7,627 nucleotides of DNA from Flavobacteriales bacterium (GTDB taxonomy: Bacteria; Bacteroidota; Bacteroidia; Flavobacteriales; UBA7430): the NCBI GenBank assembly GCA_024959975.1, contig JANXFM010000090.1, positions 1 through 7,627 on the forward strand, read 5' to 3'. The stretch's first letter is position 1; each line of letters begins with the position of its first letter. Made by a program: the position numbers and the translations under genes. Shown here piece after piece: positions 4,968 to 7,627 of the stretch. Below the pieces are notes generated by a model. It was not told the origin of the DNA and ran no database searches. It saw only the letters and a program-made list of their open reading frames with translations.

Positions 4968-6086
4968 TTATTGGTTTAATATTTCTGCAATTTTTGTATT
5001 TAAAACTTCTATGGGAAGGTTTTCCCCAATGATTTGTCCATTTGTGTTAACTAAGATCGTAAAAGGAATGCTTCTAAAATTGTATTTATTCAGTATTTCA
5101 GATTCCCAGCCTTTTAGATCGCTCACCTGAGTCCATGTTAACTGGTCATCTTTGACAGCTTTTTCCCAGTCTTGTTTTGGTGTTGCTTGTTGGGGAATAC
5201 CATCTAAAGAAATACTTACCATTTCCAATCCATTATTATGGTATTTATGGTAGAGCTCTACAATTTTTGGATTGGCATCTCTACAAGGTTTACACCATGA
5301 AGCCCAGAAATCAAGAAGTACGAGCTTGCCTTTGTGCGCACTAAGAGAAAACAATTCCCCATTTATGTCCGTCATCGTGAAATCAGGAGCATACGCCGTT
5401 TCAACTATTTTAATTAGAAGTTGCGTGTGAGATGAGCCCGGCCAGTTGTTTTGAAAACTTTGACTTACCTTTTCGTAGTAATCAAAATCATTATGCAGAT
5501 TGAGAATATTTTCTCCTTTTACCGCTTGAAAAAGTGCAAGAATAGAAATTTTAGATTCTAAATTTGAGTCAATGAAAGCTTTTAAGTAATCCGTGTGTCC
5601 CTCAAGAATCTTATTGAAGCGATCTTGAATATCAATGAAATCTTCCTTTTGAGCTTCTTTGGCTTCTTCGTAGATCAGATTGATATTTGTTTCAAAAGTG
5701 TTAAGCTTCTTGTTTAGCTCCAGGATTTGACTTGAGCCCTTTGACCCCTTAACAATGTAGTTGTTATCCCATTCCGATTTGTTTCCGGTAATCTCTATTT
5801 TTTCTCCTTTCTCAATCAATAGATTTATCCCTTCACCTTCGGGAGTTCGCAAAAGAAAAAATGCTGAGCCTTCAAGACTATTTGCAGCTACAAACTCTCC
5901 GTCAACAGGAAAAAGAGTGTCAATTAGCAGTAAATTATCAGCCTCTATTTTTTCAAAGATAATGGTGTCTGCACCTTCCACCTCTGCGTGAATGGTAAAA
6001 TCTCCTTCTGGAGTTTTCATCTTAGGTTGGCAGGCTGTTAAAGCCAGTATGAAGATGCTTAAAGCTGAAAATAATCGTTTCATCAT
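4968..6086 (-). CDS. TlpA-like thiol-disulfide oxidoreductase lipoprotein with DUF4369-like N-terminal domain
   Basis: 372 aa. A lipoprotein signal (MMKRLF, hydrophobic core, lipobox LTAC ending at Cys19) indicates export and lipid anchoring facing the periplasm. Residues from about 28 to 115 look like the beta-rich DUF4369 domain common before thioredoxin folds in Bacteroidota. A helical, charged linker spans about 120-225. The TlpA/AhpC-type thioredoxin domain runs from about 233 to the end, with LDFWASWCKPC (active-site Cys265 and Cys268) and the cis-Pro341 in SIPFTI. It is therefore a probable periplasmic reductant or isomerase for disulfides; the partner is unknown. Two ATG codons start the frame. 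The first directly abuts the gatB stop, and the second would remove only one residue. lpxH begins immediately after its stop. The domain call is firm; the physiological substrate is not. Confidence 0.9.
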   Translation of the reverse strand: MMKRLFSALSIFILALTACQPKMKTPEGDFTIHAEVEGADTIIFEKIEADNLLLIDTLFPVDGEFVAANSLEGSAFFLLRTPEGEGINLLIEKGEKIEITGNKSEWDNNYIVKGSKGSSQILELNKKLNTFETNINLIYEEAKEAQKEDFIDIQDRFNKILEGHTDYLKAFIDSNLESKISILALFQAVKGENILNLHNDFDYYEKVSQSFQNNWPGSSHTQLLIKIVETAYAPDFTMTDINGELFSLSAHKGKLVLLDFWASWCKPCRDANPKIVELYHKYHNNGLEMVSISLDGIPQQATPKQDWEKAVKDDQLTWTQVSDLKGWESEILNKYNFRSIPFTILVNTNGQIIGENLPIEVLNTKIAEILNQ

Positions 6087-7541
6087 TTATTTTTCGAGTT
6101 CTTCTCTAATCATTTGGTTGGTAACTTTAGGATCTGCTTTACCACGAGAAAGCTTCATCACTTCACCCATAAATAAACCCAACAGGTTTTTCTTACCATT
6201 TTTGTAAGCTTCTGCTTTATCAGGAAATTTTGCAATGGCTTGTTGTACAAACTCCAAAAGAGCATCCGAGTCTGATTCTTGAATCAAATGATTTTCTTCC
6301 GCTAATTTTTGTACCGTCACATCCGGACTTTTCACCATTAAAGGAAAAAGTTCCTTATTGGCTTTAGAATTGGCAATTTTACCATCCTTAATTAATTGGA
6401 TCATCTCAGAAATGCGAGATGCAGATAAATTGAATTCTCCGATTTCTATGGCTTTATCATTTAGGTGAGATTTTAGAGGTCCCATAACAATGTTAGCTGC
6501 CATCTTGTACTCCTTCGTATGATTCGAAATCTCATCATAGTAAAGAGCGATTGCCTTTGTCTCTGTAAGATTTCGGGCATCATAATCAGATAAACCGAAT
6601 TCTTTGGTGTATTTACTGAACAACTCCTCCGGCAAAGCAGGAAGTGTAGATTTTATTTTCTTAATGTAATCCTGTTGGATCAATATCGGAGACAGATCCG
6701 GTTCCGGAAAATATCGATAATCATGTGCATCCTCTTTTGAACGCAGAATAGAAGTTTCATTTTTAGCAGCATTGTAGTTTCTGGTTTCCTGATCTACTTC
6801 ACCACCATTTTCATAAACTCCGATCTGTCTTTTGCTTTCAAGCTCAATGGCCTTCTGCACATTTCTCATCGAGTTCATGTTCTTTACTTCCACCCGATTT
6901 CGCAATTCAGTGTCACCCTTTAAGCGGACTGAAATATTTGCATCGCAACGCATCGAACCCTCTTCCATATTACCATCACAAATATCCAGGTAACGAACCA
7001 ACTTTCGAACTTCAGAAATAAAACTGTAAGCCTCTTCTCCGGAGCGTAAAACAGGTTCACTAACGATTTCCAAAAGAGGTACACCTGCACGGTTAAGGTC
7101 GATTAAAGAGTCGAAAGGGTCGATGTCGTGAATACTTTTCCCGGCATCCTCCTCCATATGAATACGTGTTAATTCGATCTTTTTAGGATCCCCGTTTTTA
7201 TCGGTAACATTAACGAAACCTCCATCACAAATAGGTGTTTTATCCTGTGTAATCTGGTAGCCTTTTGGTAAATCAGCGTAGAAGTAATTCTTTCTGGCAT
7301 ACTCGTTTCGCTCTCTGATAGTGCAATTTAATGCAATACCTAAACGCACGGCATACTCTATTACTTTGCTGTTTGCAACGGGAAGTGTTCCCGGGTGACC
7401 GAGAGAAACAGGGCTGATATGTGTATTAGGAGCTGCCCCGTATTTTGTGGAATCGGAACAGTATGTTTTACTCAGGGTGTTAAGCTGTACATGAATTTCC
7501 AGCCCAATAACCGTTTCGTACTTGTTGTAATCAATCGACAT
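6087..7541 (-). CDS. gatB: Aspartyl/glutamyl-tRNA(Asn/Gln) amidotransferase subunit B
   Basis: 484 aa, full family length. GatB is the kinase and tRNA-binding subunit of GatCAB, which phosphorylates Glu (or Asp) on mischarged tRNA-Gln (or tRNA-Asn) and amidates it with ammonia from GatA. Conserved blocks are VIGLEIHVQL (11-20), RKNYFYADLPKGYQ (83-96), HMEEDAGK (128-135), DLNRAGVPLLEI (148-159), GSMRCDAN (195-202), EVKNMNS (218-224), QETR (251-254) and DYRYFPEPDL (274-283). These are followed by the helical GatB/YqeY C-terminal domain that contacts tRNA. The zinc-type cysteines of some GatB proteins are absent: the first pair is CSDS (Cys28 to Ser31) and the second is SPVS (43-46). It heads the unit gatB, TlpA-like lipoprotein, lpxH, and a good promoter lies upstream. 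gatA and gatC are not in the window. Confidence 0.97.
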   Translation of the reverse strand: MSIDYNKYETVIGLEIHVQLNTLSKTYCSDSTKYGAAPNTHISPVSLGHPGTLPVANSKVIEYAVRLGIALNCTIRERNEYARKNYFYADLPKGYQITQDKTPICDGGFVNVTDKNGDPKKIELTRIHMEEDAGKSIHDIDPFDSLIDLNRAGVPLLEIVSEPVLRSGEEAYSFISEVRKLVRYLDICDGNMEEGSMRCDANISVRLKGDTELRNRVEVKNMNSMRNVQKAIELESKRQIGVYENGGEVDQETRNYNAAKNETSILRSKEDAHDYRYFPEPDLSPILIQQDYIKKIKSTLPALPEELFSKYTKEFGLSDYDARNLTETKAIALYYDEISNHTKEYKMAANIVMGPLKSHLNDKAIEIGEFNLSASRISEMIQLIKDGKIANSKANKELFPLMVKSPDVTVQKLAEENHLIQESDSDALLEFVQQAIAKFPDKAEAYKNGKKNLLGLFMGEVMKLSRGKADPKVTNQMIREELEK

Positions 7542-7561
7542 AAACCTTAAAAATTTAGCCG

Positions 7562-7592
7562 CAAAGATACAAAAAGGGAATAAGGATACAGA
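7562..7592 (-). promoter_or_regulatory. Bacteroidota-type promoter of the gatB unit
   Basis: On the minus strand TATCTTTG (7569-7562) matches TAnnTTTG, followed by C as often seen in this phylum. TCTG at 7592-7589 lies exactly 19 nt upstream and is a near match to the TTTG -33 element. Initiation around 7556 would give a leader of about 15 nt, without a clear Shine-Dalgarno sequence. Nothing else is recognised between 7542 and the right edge. Confidence 0.75.
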
Positions 7593-7627
7593 TTCTTGTT
7601 GTATGATTTGTCAGGGGGCATGTTACG

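Noticed and set aside
5761..6207. Plus-strand open frames opposite the TlpA-like lipoprotein and the end of gatB
   Set aside because: They are Ser/Pro-rich translations typical of antisense reading of A/T-rich genes, covering conserved minus-strand coding sequence.

Overview
The window looks like an ordinary chromosomal segment from a member of the Bacteroidota, most likely a Flavobacteriia/Cryomorphaceae-like organism. This is inferred from four things. The base composition is A+T rich. TAnnTTTG-type -7 promoter elements lie upstream of several genes, and recognisable Shine-Dalgarno sequences are absent. The family content fits: a YtxJ-type bacilliredoxin, a DUF4369-like/TlpA lipoprotein, an LpxH-type lipid A enzyme, and a GatB without the N-terminal cysteine pairs. 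Intergenic DNA carries short degenerate heptamer repeats. No mobile element, CRISPR array, tRNA or rRNA was seen.

Layout: (1) 1-1467, minus strand: uracil-DNA glycosylase (ung) followed by the 5' half of rmuC, which runs off the left edge; both are DNA-maintenance genes. (2) 1468-1657: intergenic region with a 3-unit 7-bp repeat and the promoter of the next unit. (3) 1658-3023, plus strand: a 39-aa cysteine-rich lipoprotein abutting a monothiol bacilliredoxin (ytxJ), then lipoyl synthase (lipA), closed by a strong intrinsic terminator. (4) 3060-4055, plus strand: glyceraldehyde-3-phosphate dehydrogenase (gap), starting 12 nt after the terminator T-tract. (5) 4056-4190: convergent intergenic region with weak hairpins and a five-unit 7-bp degenerate repeat. 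(6) 4191-7541, minus strand: gatB, a TlpA/thioredoxin-like lipoprotein and lpxH, packed with no spacing between genes and preceded by a good Bacteroidota promoter at 7562-7592.

Most genes are housekeeping functions: base-excision repair, lipoylation of 2-oxoacid dehydrogenases, glycolysis, lipid A synthesis and Gln/Asn-tRNA amidation. I do not see a convincing new multi-gene system. The points most worth a second look are the tiny Cys-rich lipoprotein coupled to the bacilliredoxin, the repeated TAAATG stop/start junctions, the 7-bp-period intergenic repeats, promoter elements so close to start codons that they imply leaderless mRNAs, and a Phe in place of the usual DNA-intercalating Leu of the UNG loop.
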